From positions 1 to 64,000 of the forward strand of contig WBOU01000005.1 of the NCBI GenBank assembly GCA_009268125.1: a stretch of DNA of 64,000 nucleotides, given 5' to 3'. The DNA is from Chloroflexia bacterium SDU3-3. GTDB taxonomy: Bacteria > Chloroflexota > Chloroflexia > Chloroflexales > Roseiflexaceae. Position numbers and translations under genes: made by a program. Positions 18,997 through 31,240 of the stretch are shown piece by piece. Numbering within the stretch: position 1 is the first letter of the stretch; the number at the start of each line of letters is the position of its first letter. The notes beneath the pieces are model-generated. The model was not told the DNA's origin, searched no databases, and saw nothing but the letters and a program-made list of their open reading frames with translations.

Positions 18997-20028
18997 ATGG
19001 CCAATGATCTTGAGACACTATGGTGGGAAGCTGGCGCACTCTACCTGATCGACCAGCGGCTCCTGCCCGCACAGGTGGTTCCCGTGCGCTGCGACACGGT
19101 GGGGGCGGTCGCCGCTGCCATCCAGTCGATGCAGGTGCGCGGCGCTCCGGCCATCGGCTGCGTGGCGGCCTATGGCATGGCCATCGCCGCGCGCACCCCG
19201 GCCACATCCGCCGCCGCGCTGCTGGATGCGCTGGTCAGCGCCAAGCGCCAGCTGGACGCCGCCCGCCCGACTGCGGTGAACCTGGCCTGGGCCACCGCGC
19301 GCATGCTGGCCCGCGCCCAGCGCGAGGGCAGCGTGGCTGGCATCCAGCAGGCCCTGCTCGATGAGGCCCACGCGATCAAAGCCGAGGATCTGGCCATGTG
19401 CCACGCCATCGGCCAGCACGGCGCGCCGCTCATCCCTGCCCAGGGCCGCGTGCTAACGCACTGCAACGCGGGCGGGCTGGCCACGGCGGGCTACGGCACC
19501 GCGCTCGCACCCATCCGCACCGCGCACGCCCAGGGCCGCGCGCTGCATGTGTGGGTCGATGAGACCAGGCCGTTCCTACAGGGCGCGCGGCTGACCGCGT
19601 GGGAGCTGCAGCAGGCCGGGGTGCCGCTGACGCTGATCACCGACTCGATGGCGGGCTACTTCATGCAGCGCGGCCAGGTCGACTGTGTGATCGTCGGGGC
19701 CGACCGGATCGTGGCCAACGGCGACACCGCCAACAAGATCGGCACCTACAGCCTGGCGGTGCTGGCCAAGGCGCACAGCATCCCGTTCTACGTGGCCGCG
19801 CCCTCATCCACCATCGACACGGCCCTGCCCGATGGCTCGCACATCCCGATCGAGCAGCGCGCGTCGGACGAGGTGACGCAGCTGGCTGGCACGCCCATCG
19901 CCCCGGCGGGCGTGGACGCCGCCCACCCGGCCTTCGACGTGACGCCCGGCAGCCTGATCACGGCCATCATCACCGAGCGCGGCGTCTGGTACCCGCCGTT
20001 CGCATTTACCCGCCTGAACGCTGCCTAG
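18997..20028 (+). CDS. mtnA: S-methyl-5-thioribose-1-phosphate isomerase
   Basis: MtnA isomerises methylthioribose-1-phosphate to the ribulose form in the methionine salvage pathway. The 343-residue product has RGAPAIG, the catalytic Cys in THCNAGG (Cys156) and the catalytic Asp in GADRI (Asp236), followed by NKIGT. Start ATG 18997 matches the family N-terminus (ETLWWE). No free Shine-Dalgarno is present; the only purine-rich stretch in range, GCGAGTGG, is in the 3' arm of the riboswitch terminator, so the hairpin could also hide the ribosome site. First gene of the SAM-controlled operon. Confidence 0.93.
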   Translation: MANDLETLWWEAGALYLIDQRLLPAQVVPVRCDTVGAVAAAIQSMQVRGAPAIGCVAAYGMAIAARTPATSAAALLDALVSAKRQLDAARPTAVNLAWATARMLARAQREGSVAGIQQALLDEAHAIKAEDLAMCHAIGQHGAPLIPAQGRVLTHCNAGGLATAGYGTALAPIRTAHAQGRALHVWVDETRPFLQGARLTAWELQQAGVPLTLITDSMAGYFMQRGQVDCVIVGADRIVANGDTANKIGTYSLAVLAKAHSIPFYVAAPSSTIDTALPDGSHIPIEQRASDEVTQLAGTPIAPAGVDAAHPAFDVTPGSLITAIITERGVWYPPFAFTRLNAA

Positions 20029-20044
20029 CAGCCGATTTTCGCCT

Positions 20045-21079
20045 ATGCCGCTGCCATTCAAACCCGCCTGCGCACCGATGCTGCTCGGCGATCTGCCACA
20101 CCAGACCGCGAGCCAGGCGCTCGCGCTGGCCCGGCAGCACACCGGCACCCTGCTGGCCTGGCCCCAGCTGCCCCAGCGCAGCCCGCGCGAGCAGCCGCTG
20201 GCCCAGTGCGCGGCGGGCTTCCCTGGCCTCGTGCACGAGGCGCACAGCGGCAGGCTGTATGTCGCCAGCGATGCCGCCGAGCCAACCCTGGGCACCTTCG
20301 AGCTGGCCTACCTAGAAAACCGCAGCGGCATCGCCCACCTGGATGAGCAGAACGCCGCCGGATTCTACGAGCTGCTGCGGCATGGCGAGGGCATGCCGCA
20401 GGCGCTGGCCTTCAAGGGCCAGACGCTCGGCCCGATCAGCCTGGCGCTCCAGCTGACCGACGAGCAGGGCCAGCCGCTGATCTACCAGCCCGCCCTGTTC
20501 GACCGCGTGACCCAGTTCGTGCGCATGCGCGCGGCCTGGCAGGAGCAGCGGCTGGCCGAGCTGGGCAGGCCCACCATCATCTGCCTGGATGAGCCTGCGC
20601 TGGAGCTGATGGGCTCGCCCTTCCTGCCGATCGGCTGGGAGGACGCCGCCGAGCAGATCGGCATGGCGATGGAGGATGTGCGCGGCTGCCGCGCGCTCTT
20701 CATCGGCAGGGGCTGGGAGCACATGGGCTGGGTCAAGGCCGACCTTGTGATCGGCAGCGCGCTGGGCCACGCCGACGCCATGGTCGACGCCGCCGCGCAG
20801 ATCATCGCCCACCTGCAGGACGACGGCCTGATCGGCCTGGGGATCATCCCCAACCAGCCCGAGCCGCTGGCCGCAGCCACACCCCAGGCCCTGCGCGACC
20901 AGATGGCCACGCTGCTGGGGCAGCTAGAGCAGGCCGGGGTCGCGACCCGCACCCTGCTGGAGCAGGCGGTGATCACCACCGCAGGCGGCCTGGGCGCGCT
21001 CACCCCGCCCGAGGCCGAGCGCGCGCTGCGGATGCTGGCCGACACGGCGGCGCTGCTGCGCGACGAGTATCTGGCATAA
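20045..21079 (+). CDS. MetE-like (cobalamin-independent methionine synthase C-terminal-type) protein, zinc ligands apparently missing
   Basis: A 344-residue protein of the UROD/MetE-like barrel superfamily (COG0620 type): FKGQTLGPISLALQL, CLDEPALE, and GLGIIPNQPE. It corresponds to the catalytic half of MetE, which transfers a methyl group to homocysteine using zinc held by His, Cys, Glu and Cys. At the strand where relatives have an H-x-C-G-N-x-x-W motif this protein reads CRALFIGRGWEHMGW, so the His-x-Cys pair is not in place. It lies 16 bases after mtnA under the SAM-I riboswitch, so a role in methionine or thiol metabolism is likely; catalysis by the known mechanism is doubtful. Confidence 0.78.
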   Translation: MPLPFKPACAPMLLGDLPHQTASQALALARQHTGTLLAWPQLPQRSPREQPLAQCAAGFPGLVHEAHSGRLYVASDAAEPTLGTFELAYLENRSGIAHLDEQNAAGFYELLRHGEGMPQALAFKGQTLGPISLALQLTDEQGQPLIYQPALFDRVTQFVRMRAAWQEQRLAELGRPTIICLDEPALELMGSPFLPIGWEDAAEQIGMAMEDVRGCRALFIGRGWEHMGWVKADLVIGSALGHADAMVDAAAQIIAHLQDDGLIGLGIIPNQPEPLAAATPQALRDQMATLLGQLEQAGVATRTLLEQAVITTAGGLGALTPPEAERALRMLADTAALLRDEYLA

Positions 21080-21127
21080 CCTGGGCTGCTGGCCCACCGC
21101 CGCGCAGGCGCGAGCCGCGCGAGATGA

Positions 21128-23437
<2,310 letters not shown>

Positions 23438-23453
23438 TTCGCACCCCACCGGC

Positions 23454-23484
23454 GGCAGGGCATCGGACCGGTGCCCTGCCTTTT
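23454..23484 (+). terminator. Intrinsic terminator after ahcY
   Basis: GGCAGGGCA (23454-23462) pairs with TGCCCTGCC (23472-23480), followed by TTTT. It ends the SAM-riboswitch transcript before the small membrane protein and metK. Confidence 0.85.
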
Positions 23485-23523
23485 GCTATCGCGCTACGCC
23501 GGCACATGGAATGGAGCACCCCC

Positions 23524-23895
23524 ATGAGCTACGACCCCGAGCCGACCCAGCCATCGTTCACGCCGCCGCCCGGCTTCGCCGCCGCGCCGGAGATCGCCAC
23601 CGAGCGCAACGACGGCGACAACTGGTCTATTATCGCTATCACCGTAACGACGATGACCCTGCTGGCTTGTGTGCCTGGCCTGAGCTGCCTGGTGCCGCTC
23701 GCACCGCTGATCGCAGGCATCATGGCGCTTTCCAAGGCCAAAAACGCCAGCAACCCGCAGCAGGCCAAGACATTCGGCTGGATCGCAACAATCCTGGGCA
23801 TCCTGGTGCTGCTGGCGGCGGTGGTGGTGATAGTGCTCTACGGCGCGATCATCGCCGGGGCCATCCAAGACGCCCAGCGCAACGGCGACTTCTAG
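23524..23895 (+). CDS. DUF4190-like small membrane protein
   Basis: A 123-residue protein with a Pro-rich cytoplasmic start ([17 protein letters not shown]) and two hydrophobic segments (about 40-66 and 84-110) separated by a short loop with [19 protein letters not shown], the layout of DUF4190 proteins. GGAG lies 7 bases before ATG 23524. Function of the family is unknown. It lies between ahcY and metK on the same strand. Confidence 0.8.
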   Translation: MSYDPEPTQPSFTPPPGFAAAPEIATERNDGDNWSIIAITVTTMTLLACVPGLSCLVPLAPLIAGIMALSKAKNASNPQQAKTFGWIATILGILVLLAAVVVIVLYGAIIAGAIQDAQRNGDF

Positions 23896-23966
23896 CGCCG
23901 CACGCCCACGCTCGGCGCGGGCAGCGTTCTCTCTTATCTGCTTCTAGCCTAAACTGGAGTATAGGC

Positions 23967-25178
23967 ATGCCAACATCGTTCATGCAATCCCCCAAGCTCT
24001 TCTTCACCTCCGAGAGCGTCACCGAGGGGCACCCCGACAAAATCTGCGACCAGGTATCCGACGCGATCCTGGATGCGTTCCTTGCCCAAGACCCGCGCGC
24101 CCGCGTGGCCTGCGAGACGGCCACCACCACCGGCCTGATCGTGGTGCTGGGCGAGGTCACCTTCGGCACGGGCTACATCCCGGTCGAGGAGATCGTGCGC
24201 AAGACCGTGAAGGAGATCGGCTACACCAGCAACGACTTCGGCTTCGACGCCGACACCTGCGGCGTGATGGTGGCCCTGCACGGCCAGTCGCCCGACATCG
24301 CCCAGGGCGTGAACCGCGCCCTTGAGGCCCGCAGCCGCATCACCGAGGAGGAGGTCGAGACCATCGGCGCTGGCGACCAGGGCATGATGTTCGGCTTCGC
24401 CTGCAACGAGACCCCCGAGCTGATGCCGGCCTCGATCGCGCTGGCCCACCGCCTGGGCCGCCGCCTCTCGAAGCTGCGCAAGGATGGCACCCTGCCCTAC
24501 CTGCGCCCCGACGGCAAGAGCCAGGTGACAGTGGAGTACAGCTACGGCAAGCCCGTGCGCGTGGACACCGTGCTGATCTCGAACCAGCACGCCGCCGATG
24601 TCGAGCAGGAGCAGATCCACCGCGACATCATCGAGCAGGTGATCAAGGCCGAGATCCCCGCCGAGTGGCTCGACGAGGACACCAAGTTCTTCGTCAACCC
24701 CACGGGCCGGTTCGTGATCGGCGGCCCCATGGGCGATAGCGGCCTGACCGGGCGCAAGATCATCGTGGACACCTACGGCGGCGTGGGCCGCCACGGCGGC
24801 GGCGCGTTCAGCGGCAAGGACCCGACGAAGGTGGACCGCTCGGCGGCCTACGCGGCGCGCTGGGTGGCCAAGAATGTGGTGGCCGCAGGCCTGGCCGAGC
24901 GCTTCGAGGTGCAGCTGGCCTACGCCATCGGCGTGGCCAAGCCGCTCTCGATCGGCGTCGAGACCTTCGGCACCGGCAAGGTGGCCGACGAGGTGATCGT
25001 CAAGGCCATCAGCGAGGTCTTCGACCTGCGCCCCGGCGCGATCATCCGCGACCTCGACCTGCGCCGCCCGATCTACCGCCAGACGGCGGCCTACGGCCAC
25101 TTTGGCCGCACCGATGTGGAGCTGCCCTGGGAGCAGACCAACCGCGTGGACGCGCTGCGCGCGGCGGCTGGCCTCTAG
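23967..25178 (+). CDS. metK: S-adenosylmethionine synthetase
   Basis: MetK makes SAM from methionine and ATP. The 403-residue product has [27 protein letters not shown], the P-loop-like [16 protein letters not shown] and ends in a typical GHFGR..PWE region. Family identity is certain. ATG 23967 has TGGAG 7 bases upstream. There is no second S-box in the 71 bases before it, and the ahcY terminator lies upstream, so metK may escape SAM-riboswitch control unless read-through occurs. Confidence 0.97.
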   Translation: MPTSFMQSPKLFFTSESVTEGHPDKICDQVSDAILDAFLAQDPRARVACETATTTGLIVVLGEVTFGTGYIPVEEIVRKTVKEIGYTSNDFGFDADTCGVMVALHGQSPDIAQGVNRALEARSRITEEEVETIGAGDQGMMFGFACNETPELMPASIALAHRLGRRLSKLRKDGTLPYLRPDGKSQVTVEYSYGKPVRVDTVLISNQHAADVEQEQIHRDIIEQVIKAEIPAEWLDEDTKFFVNPTGRFVIGGPMGDSGLTGRKIIVDTYGGVGRHGGGAFSGKDPTKVDRSAAYAARWVAKNVVAAGLAERFEVQLAYAIGVAKPLSIGVETFGTGKVADEVIVKAISEVFDLRPGAIIRDLDLRRPIYRQTAAYGHFGRTDVELPWEQTNRVDALRAAAGL

Positions 25179-25203
25179 GCCCACACCGGCACACACCGAC
25201 CCA

Positions 25204-25240
25204 AAAGGGCGCGGCGAGCTACTCGCCGCGCCCCTTTATT
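25204..25240 (+). terminator. Intrinsic terminator after metK
   Basis: A 12-bp stem (25207-25218 with 25222-25233) with loop CTA, flanked by AAAA before and TTTATT after. Confidence 0.92.
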
Positions 25241-25441
25241 ATGGCCTATTCCTCGCAAAATCCCTCACAAAGAAGCAACCAAAAAATCCCCCGCCAACCG
25301 TTTAATTTCACAGATCCAGGTTCCTCAATCTTTCTTGGTGTCATGCGGGCCTCTGTATGGTCTCACGCGCGGGCTGTGGTGCAGCCGGTGCGCTCGATCA
25401 TGCGCCCGCGCGATGCCCGCCCTGTAGCATAGGGAGCACGT

Positions 25442-28400
25442 ATGCCGTTCCGTTGGAGCACGCGGGCCGTTCACCCCCGCGCGACGTTCGCCGCCACCTG
25501 CGTGGCCGCCATTGCGCTGGGTGCCATAGGGCAGCCAGGCGTGGCGCGGGCCGCCGCCATCACCATCACCGTCACCAGCGCCGCCGACACCATCGGGGCA
25601 TGCCCAGGGCCTTCCTGCAACCTGCGTGCGGCCATCGATCTAGCCAACGCCAACCCCGGCACCGATACCATCGCGTTTGCGATCGGCGCGCTGGGCAGCG
25701 CGGCCACCATCCAGCCCACCTCGGCGCTGCCCGCCATCACCGAGGCGGTGGCCATCGACGGCTGGAGCCAGGGCGGCATGCTCTACGTCGGCGCTCCGCT
25801 GATCGAGATCCAGGGCGCGGGCGCGGGCAGCGCCGACGGCCTCGTGCTGGATGTGGGCAGCGATGGGTCGACCATCCGTGGTCTCACGATCAACCAGTTC
25901 GCGCAGAACGGCATCCTCATCCGCTCGGCCAGCAACCGCGTGATGGGCAGCTACATCGGCACCACCGCCGACGGCGGCGCGGCGGCGGCCAACGCGGGCG
26001 CGGGCGTGATCATCAACAGCAGCGCGGCCAGCGACAACCTGATCGGCACCGATGGCGACGGGGTAGATGACGCCGCCGAGCGCAACATCATCTCGGGCAA
26101 CGGGATGTACGGCATCAACCTGAACCTGGGCGATGGGAATGTCGTCGCGGGCAATATCATCGGCCTCGACGCCGCCGGGAGCAGCGCCGTGCCAAACATG
26201 GGCGCTGGGGTAGGCATCTTTTCCAGCAACAACCTGATCGGCATCAGCAGCTTCGGCACGGGCACCGCCGATGCGGCCAACATCATCAGCGGCAACATCA
26301 CCAACAACTTCGGCTCGCCCAGCACCTCGGCCTGCACCGGTGTGCCCGGCGACGGCATCGCCCTCGTCAACAGCGCCAGCGGAAACACCATCGCGGGCAA
26401 TATCATCGGCCTGAACGCCGCCGGTACGGCCCCGATCGGCAACACCTGCGATGGCATCAATATCGGCGGCCCCAACAACCATATCGGCGTGGCCTACATG
26501 GGCAGCAACACCGCCGGGCGCAATGTGGTGGCGGGCAACCGTATAAGCAACATCTCGATCTTCTACACCAGCGGCACCGAGATCGCGGGCAACTACATCG
26601 GCACCACCGCCGACGGCCTGAGCGCGGCCTCGTCGAGCGGGTTCACCTACGGCATCCAGATACAGGGCGGCACCAGCACCACCATCGGCACCAACAGCGA
26701 CGCCATCGGCGATGCAGGCGAGCGCAACATCATCGCGGGCAACCCCTACATGGGCATCCGCGCTATCGGCGCGGACACGGTGCACATCGCAGGCAACTAC
26801 GTCGGCCTGAGCGCCGCCGGACTGCCGCTGGGCAATGGGGCCGCAGGCATCACCATCGACAACAACTCGCACGACTTCACCATCGGCGTGGATGGCGATA
26901 ACGATGATGGCGAGCGCTTCGAGGGCAATGTCATCTCCAGCAATGCGGGCAACGGCATCGAGCTCTACAGCGGCCTGGCCAGCGGGGCCGATAACAACGT
27001 GATCGCGGGCAACTGGATCGGTACCGACCCCAGCGGGGCTGGCGGGGCAAGCTTCGGCAATGGGATGAACGGGATACTGATCGCCAGCATGATCGACTCC
27101 TCGGGCACACGCATCCCGGCCAACAACAACCGCATCGGCACCAACGACGACGGGGTGAACGACGAGCTTGAGCCAAATGTGATCGGCAACAACAGCAGCA
27201 CGGGCATCAACCTGTTCAAACCAGGGGCTGCCACCATCGCGGGCAACTTCATCGGCGCGAGCGCAACCGCCACCCTGCAGCCTAACGGATGGGATGGCAT
27301 CGCGGTGATGGAGGGCGACCCAATCACCATCGGCGGCAGCACCAGCGCGACAGGCAACCTGATCGCGGGAAATGTCGGTAACGGCATCGAGCTGGTCGGC
27401 TCCTCGCCCACTATCCGGGGCAACACCATCAGCCAAAATGGCCAGAGCGGCATCACGCTAGGGGTGAGCTTCAATGGCACCTATAGCCCCACGCAGGCCA
27501 GCGACGATGTGGTGGCCCAGCCCCAGATCGTCAGCAACACCATCCGCGACAACTGCTCAAATGGAGCCTCAAGCTGCGCGGGCATTTTTGCCCTCGACAC
27601 ATCGCCTGCCAACAGCGCCACGCTGGCGAGCGACAACACGCCCTACGCCAACAATGCTGAGAACTATATCGAGCAGTACTGGTACGGCGCAGCCGAGCTG
27701 ATCAGCGGCGGCTCGCCCGTGGCGGGCAGCATCGTGCTGGACAGCGCGAACGGCGGGCCGAGCTACACCCTGGGCAGCAGCGCGAGCTGCGCGGCGCTTG
27801 GGACGATCATCCACGGCGACCAGGGCGCAATCAACTGCGACGACGTGACGACATGGGCCAGGATCTCCGAGTATCAGGTTTCAGCTGCGGGGGTGCGCTC
27901 CGCCTACATGCCGATCACGGCGGCTGCGCCGAGCACCGGCAGCTACAGCTTCGACGGCGACGCCAGCACCGACCCCACCGACAGCGGCGATGGGTTCGTG
28001 GGCGAGGGCACCACCACCGGTTCTCTGAGCCGGTACCAGATCATGGAGGTGCAGCCCGCCGCCGCAACACCGACCCCGTCAAACACGCCAACGGCCACGC
28101 CGTCAAACACACCGACGCGGACGATGACGCCGACGCCATCCAACACGCCAACGGCTACACCATCCAACACGCCAACGGCCACGCCGTCAAACACACCGAC
28201 GCGGACGATGACGCCGACCCCGTCAAACACGCCAACGGCCACACCATCCAACACGCCAACGGCCACGCCGTCAAACACACCGACGCGGACGATGACGCCG
28301 ACCCCGTCAAACACACCGACGCGGACGATGACGCCGACACCATCCAACACGCCAACGGCCACACCATCCAACACGCCAACCGCAACACCGTCAAACACAC

Positions 28401-29374
28401 CGACGCGGACGCCGTCGCTGACACCATCCAACACGCCGACCAACACTGCGACGCTCACCCCGTCCAATACCGCAACGCCAACCGATACACCGACCAACAC
28501 GCCAACCGCAACACCAACCGATACACCGACCAACACGCCAACCGCAACACCAACCGATACACCGACCAACACGCCGACCAGCACGCCGTCGCTGACGCCC
28601 ACACTTACGCCAACGAACACGCCAACGAACACGCCGACCAGCACGCCAACGAACACGCCAACGAACACGCCGACCAGCACGCCAACGAACACGCCGACCG
28701 GCGTGCCTTCGGCCACACCCACGGGGACCATGTCGCCAACACCAACCAGCACGCCGACGCCGACTATCACGCCGACACCCAGCTCAGGGGTGGCACATAG
28801 CGTGTTCCTCCCCCTGCTGATGCGATCTGGCACGCCGGATCTCACGGTGACGAATGTCGAGATCGCGCCTGCCAAGCAGGGATTCACCACCAGCGACCAG
28901 GTGACAATCAGCGTGACGGTGAAGAACCAAGGCAGCGCAGCCACCGCCAGCGGCTTCTGGGTCGACCTCTACGTGCAGCCCTCGGCAGCACCCGCGATCA
29001 ACACGCTCTGGCACGAGATCTGCGGTATCACGCCGTGCGTAGGCATGGCGTGGCCGGTGCGGCAGGCGCTGGCCCCTGGCGAGAGCATCACGCTCACCAG
29101 CGCCGCCAGCTACGACCCGCAGCGCAGCTTCTGGCTGGGCTGGCTGCCCAGCGGCACCAGCGACATCTACGCCCTCGCCGACAGCTGGAACACCAGCGGC
29201 ACCAGCGGCGCGGTGATCGAGAGCGACGAGCAAAACAACCGCTTCCACCTGGGCGGCCTGAGCGTGAGCGGCGAAAACCCGCCCTACCAGCCCTGGCAGC
29301 CCGGCGCGACCCGCTCGCACGAGGTTCCCGCACGCACCCCGCTCGACCTGACAACCGTGGAGGAGGCCCACTAA
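25442..29374 (+). CDS. Large secreted right-handed beta-helix protein with Thr-Pro stalk and CARDB domain
   Basis: A 1310-residue exported protein. Residues 1-38 are a signal peptide ending near ARAAA. Then a CSLREA-like start (CNLRAAI near 60), followed by about 750 residues of parallel beta-helix repeats with recurring N-I-I-A/S-G-N and GNYIGL/GTTADG turns. A 240-residue Thr/Pro/Asn/Ser stalk follows (about 875-1115), then [10 protein letters not shown], a motif common in Chloroflexota exoproteins, and a CARDB-like Ig domain (about 1130-1260). AGGGAG precedes the ATG. Beta-helix proteins are often surface adhesins or polysaccharide-active; no catalytic residues can be named. The stop overlaps the next start. 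Confidence 0.88.
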   Translation: MPFRWSTRAVHPRATFAATCVAAIALGAIGQPGVARAAAITITVTSAADTIGACPGPSCNLRAAIDLANANPGTDTIAFAIGALGSAATIQPTSALPAITEAVAIDGWSQGGMLYVGAPLIEIQGAGAGSADGLVLDVGSDGSTIRGLTINQFAQNGILIRSASNRVMGSYIGTTADGGAAAANAGAGVIINSSAASDNLIGTDGDGVDDAAERNIISGNGMYGINLNLGDGNVVAGNIIGLDAAGSSAVPNMGAGVGIFSSNNLIGISSFGTGTADAANIISGNITNNFGSPSTSACTGVPGDGIALVNSASGNTIAGNIIGLNAAGTAPIGNTCDGINIGGPNNHIGVAYMGSNTAGRNVVAGNRISNISIFYTSGTEIAGNYIGTTADGLSAASSSGFTYGIQIQGGTSTTIGTNSDAIGDAGERNIIAGNPYMGIRAIGADTVHIAGNYVGLSAAGLPLGNGAAGITIDNNSHDFTIGVDGDNDDGERFEGNVISSNAGNGIELYSGLASGADNNVIAGNWIGTDPSGAGGASFGNGMNGILIASMIDSSGTRIPANNNRIGTNDDGVNDELEPNVIGNNSSTGINLFKPGAATIAGNFIGASATATLQPNGWDGIAVMEGDPITIGGSTSATGNLIAGNVGNGIELVGSSPTIRGNTISQNGQSGITLGVSFNGTYSPTQASDDVVAQPQIVSNTIRDNCSNGASSCAGIFALDTSPANSATLASDNTPYANNAENYIEQYWYGAAELISGGSPVAGSIVLDSANGGPSYTLGSSASCAALGTIIHGDQGAINCDDVTTWARISEYQVSAAGVRSAYMPITAAAPSTGSYSFDGDASTDPTDSGDGFVGEGTTTGSLSRYQIMEVQPAAATPTPSNTPTATPSNTPTRTMTPTPSNTPTATPSNTPTATPSNTPTRTMTPTPSNTPTATPSNTPTATPSNTPTRTMTPTPSNTPTRTMTPTPSNTPTATPSNTPTATPSNTPTRTPSLTPSNTPTNTATLTPSNTATPTDTPTNTPTATPTDTPTNTPTATPTDTPTNTPTSTPSLTPTLTPTNTPTNTPTSTPTNTPTNTPTSTPTNTPTGVPSATPTGTMSPTPTSTPTPTITPTPSSGVAHSVFLPLLMRSGTPDLTVTNVEIAPAKQGFTTSDQVTISVTVKNQGSAATASGFWVDLYVQPSAAPAINTLWHEICGITPCVGMAWPVRQALAPGESITLTSAASYDPQRSFWLGWLPSGTSDIYALADSWNTSGTSGAVIESDEQNNRFHLGGLSVSGENPPYQPWQPGATRSHEVPARTPLDLTTVEEAH
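28069..28790 (+). repeat. Tandem Thr-Pro coding repeat
   Basis: Units such as [17 protein letters not shown] and TPTNTPTST are repeated over some 720 bases with many exact DNA copies of 18 to 60 bases. This is the disordered or extended stalk of the exoprotein; copy number is probably variable between strains. Confidence 0.9.
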
Positions 29375-29814
29375 TGCACGCACGACACCTCGCGCCCATC
29401 CTGGCGGCGGCGCTGATCTTCGGCGGGATCGCAGGGCTGGGCGCGCCCGTGGCATGGGCGCAGGAGCCGCCGCCGCGGCCCACGCTCACGCCTGCGCCGC
29501 CCACCGCCACGCCCGAGCCGACCGCAGCGCCCACCAGCACGCCCCGGCCCAGCCGCGACGACGACAATGATGACGACCGGCCCACCGCCACGCCCGAGCC
29601 GACCGCCACCGTGGCCCCCACCGCCACGCCCGAGCCGACCGCCACCGTGGCCCCCACCGCCACGCCCGAGCCGACCGCCACCGTGGCCCCCACGCCGGTG
29701 GTGGCCCGCCTGCCGGACACCGGCGGCAGCGGCGGCGCACCATGGCTGCTGGCCGCGCTGGGCGCGCTGATGCTGGCCACCGGCATCGGGGTGCTGCGGC
29801 GCAGCATGCGCTAG
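29374..29814 (+). CDS. Small exported LPXTG-type anchor protein
   Basis: A 146-residue protein with a signal peptide (1-30, ending AWAQ), a Pro/Thr-rich body with a charged RDDDNDDD patch, and a C-terminal sorting-type signal: LPDTGG, a hydrophobic helix and RRSMR. This is the substrate layout for sortases, although no sortase gene is in the window. Its ATG overlaps the stop of the beta-helix gene (TAATG), so the two are translated together; it may anchor or stabilise the large protein at the cell surface (inference). Confidence 0.83.
   Translation: MHARHLAPILAAALIFGGIAGLGAPVAWAQEPPPRPTLTPAPPTATPEPTAAPTSTPRPSRDDDNDDDRPTATPEPTATVAPTATPEPTATVAPTATPEPTATVAPTPVVARLPDTGGSGGAPWLLAALGALMLATGIGVLRRSMR
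29581..29688 (+). repeat. Three exact 36-bp tandem copies
   Basis: The unit at 29581-29616 is repeated at 29617-29652 and 29653-29688 and encodes PTATPEPTATVA. Perfect identity implies recent expansion or ongoing slippage. Confidence 0.92.
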
Positions 29815-29831
29815 GCGGCGCACCAGCACAC

Positions 29832-29871
29832 AAAGGGGCGGGCGATCATGCGCATGATCGCCCGCCCCTTT
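29832..29871. terminator. Bidirectional terminator between convergent genes
   Basis: A perfect 20-bp inverted repeat (29832-29851 with 29852-29871) whose outer arms are AAAGGGG and CCCCTTT, giving a T run on either strand. Confidence 0.92.
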
Positions 29872-29893
29872 TGCTGCCCGGCTATTGGCCTGG

Positions 29894-30874
29894 CTACCCG
29901 GCGCGATACCATCCGGCGCGCAGCGCCGTCGGCTCCTGCACCAGCGACGCGAACACATCCAGCCCTTTGCCGCCCTCGATCCGCCGTCGCGGCAGCGTGA
30001 GCATGTCCGAGTAGTCGTTGTCGTAGCGGGTGGTGGTGGCGTTGCTGAAGCCAGCGGCGCGCACCTGCGCCACCGTATCGGCGTTGTAGCGCCCGGATGG
30101 GTAGCAGAAGCTGCTGATCGGCGCGCCGATCTTCGCCTCGATCTCGCGCTTCGAGTCCGCCGCCTGCCGCAGCACCTCCGCCGAGGCTGCCTGCGAGAGG
30201 TCGATATGGTCCAGCGTGTGCGAGCCGATCTCCATGCCATTGCGGTGCATCGCCACGATCTGCTCCCAGCTCATGTAGGGCGGCTGGCCCACGAAGCTAT
30301 CCACCACGTAGAACGTGGCCACGAAGCCGTAGCGCTGTAGCACCGGTAGCGCCTCGGTGTAGGCATCTAGGTAGCCGTCGTCGAAGGTGAGCGCCACGGT
30401 CTTGGCCGGGCAGGCTGGCTCGCCCTGGATGCAGCGCTGGGCGGTGGCCATCGTCACTGTGGCGTAGCCGTTGTCGTGCAGCCAGCGCATCTGCTCGTCG
30501 AACTGGGCAGGTGTGACCGAGAGGCCGTAGCCCAGCGGGTCGGCGGCCTGATCGACGGTGCGCACGTAGTGGTACATCAGGATGGGCACCGGCCCGGCCT
30601 GCAGCGGCCCGCCGAGCGCGGGTAGCGGCGTGGGAACCAGCCCAGCGGCCCCCACCAGCTGCAGCGGCCCGGGCTTGGCCGCGCCATCGGCCAGCGACGT
30701 GGGCGAGGCCAGGCCGCCGACCCCGCCCGCCCTCGGCAGGTACAGCCAGGCCACCATGGCCAGGCAGAAGGCATTCAGCACGATCAGGTATTTCGCCAGC
30801 CCCGATAGCCCCCGCCGCCGCCGCTCGCGCAGGCGGCGGTACTCGGCGCGGCGAGCGGCGCGCAGTTCTTCCAT
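29894..30874 (-). CDS. Membrane-anchored polysaccharide deacetylase
   Basis: A NodB-type carbohydrate esterase (CE4). The 326-residue product has a basic N-terminus, one membrane segment (about 27-46, YLIVLNAFCLAMVAWLYL), a linker, and the NodB domain with VALTFDDGY (catalytic and metal Asp), the metal-binding SHTLDH and a CYPSGRY motif. Start taken at ATG 30874 (AGGA about 10 bases before); ATG 30931 is less likely because it lies at the promoter. Probable role: de-N-acetylation of peptidoglycan or another surface amino-sugar polymer. Confidence 0.9.
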   Translation of the reverse strand: MEELRAARRAEYRRLRERRRRGLSGLAKYLIVLNAFCLAMVAWLYLPRAGGVGGLASPTSLADGAAKPGPLQLVGAAGLVPTPLPALGGPLQAGPVPILMYHYVRTVDQAADPLGYGLSVTPAQFDEQMRWLHDNGYATVTMATAQRCIQGEPACPAKTVALTFDDGYLDAYTEALPVLQRYGFVATFYVVDSFVGQPPYMSWEQIVAMHRNGMEIGSHTLDHIDLSQAASAEVLRQAADSKREIEAKIGAPISSFCYPSGRYNADTVAQVRAAGFSNATTTRYDNDYSDMLTLPRRRIEGGKGLDVFASLVQEPTALRAGWYRAG

Positions 30875-30921
30875 GGGCAGCCATCCTTTTCTTGGCCAAG
30901 GCCGCGTGACAGATCGGCATG

Positions 30922-30950
30922 ATGGTAGCACTGCGATTTTGGCGCGTCAA
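30922..30950 (-). promoter_or_regulatory. Candidate promoter of the deacetylase gene, shared with a repeat end
   Basis: On the minus strand TTGACG (30950-30945), 17 bases, TACCAT (30927-30922). The 18 bases 30933-30950 are identical to 60000-60017, where they supply the -35 box of nurA. Confidence 0.6.
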
Positions 30951-31020
30951 CAGGCGGTAGATTCTTTACCACCAAGACTCCAAGTCACCAAGGGGACGAA
31001 TAACCTCGAAGGCGCAAAGG
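30933..31020 (+). repeat. Dispersed intergenic repeat (copy 2)
   Basis: Begins with GCGATTTTGGCGCGTCAA, then GGCGG, then TTTACCACCAAGACTCCAAG (30965-30984) and CACCAAGG. The same three blocks occur in the same order at 60000-60060. Degenerate GAAGGCGCAAAGG follows. Confidence 0.85.
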
Positions 31021-31097
31021 GGAAAAGGGAACGGATACCCTGGTTATTGATGCGATTGGGCCTGTGTACCCTGGGGAAGGGCCTGTGCAGCACAGCG

Positions 31098-31240
31098 GCC
31101 CACCTTCCCACCCGGCCCATGCGGCGAAGGTGCCGCTGAGGTTTTGATGGCCATATGCACGAACACCAGCGACCAGCATTCGGCATTGGAACGCTGCAAA
31201 TTGGGATTCCAAGGGGGCGTAGCCCTCAGCAGGTATTACT
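31098..31240 (+). repeat. Hairpin-rich intergenic repeat (copy 2, degenerate)
   Basis: Shares CCCACCCGGCCCATGCGGCG, GTTTTGATGGCCATATGCAC, and CAAATTGGG with the copies at 11179 and 31331, but the hairpin end is eroded (GGGGGCGTAGCCCTC). No gene is credible between 30875 and 31847. Confidence 0.8.

Noticed and set aside
23896-23966. A second SAM riboswitch in front of metK
   Set aside because: Only 71 bases are available and the S-box core is absent.
28080-28700. Regularly spaced repeats that could look like a CRISPR array
   Set aside because: The units are contiguous, variable in length and in frame, coding for Thr-Pro repeats inside a secreted protein; no spacers and no cas genes.
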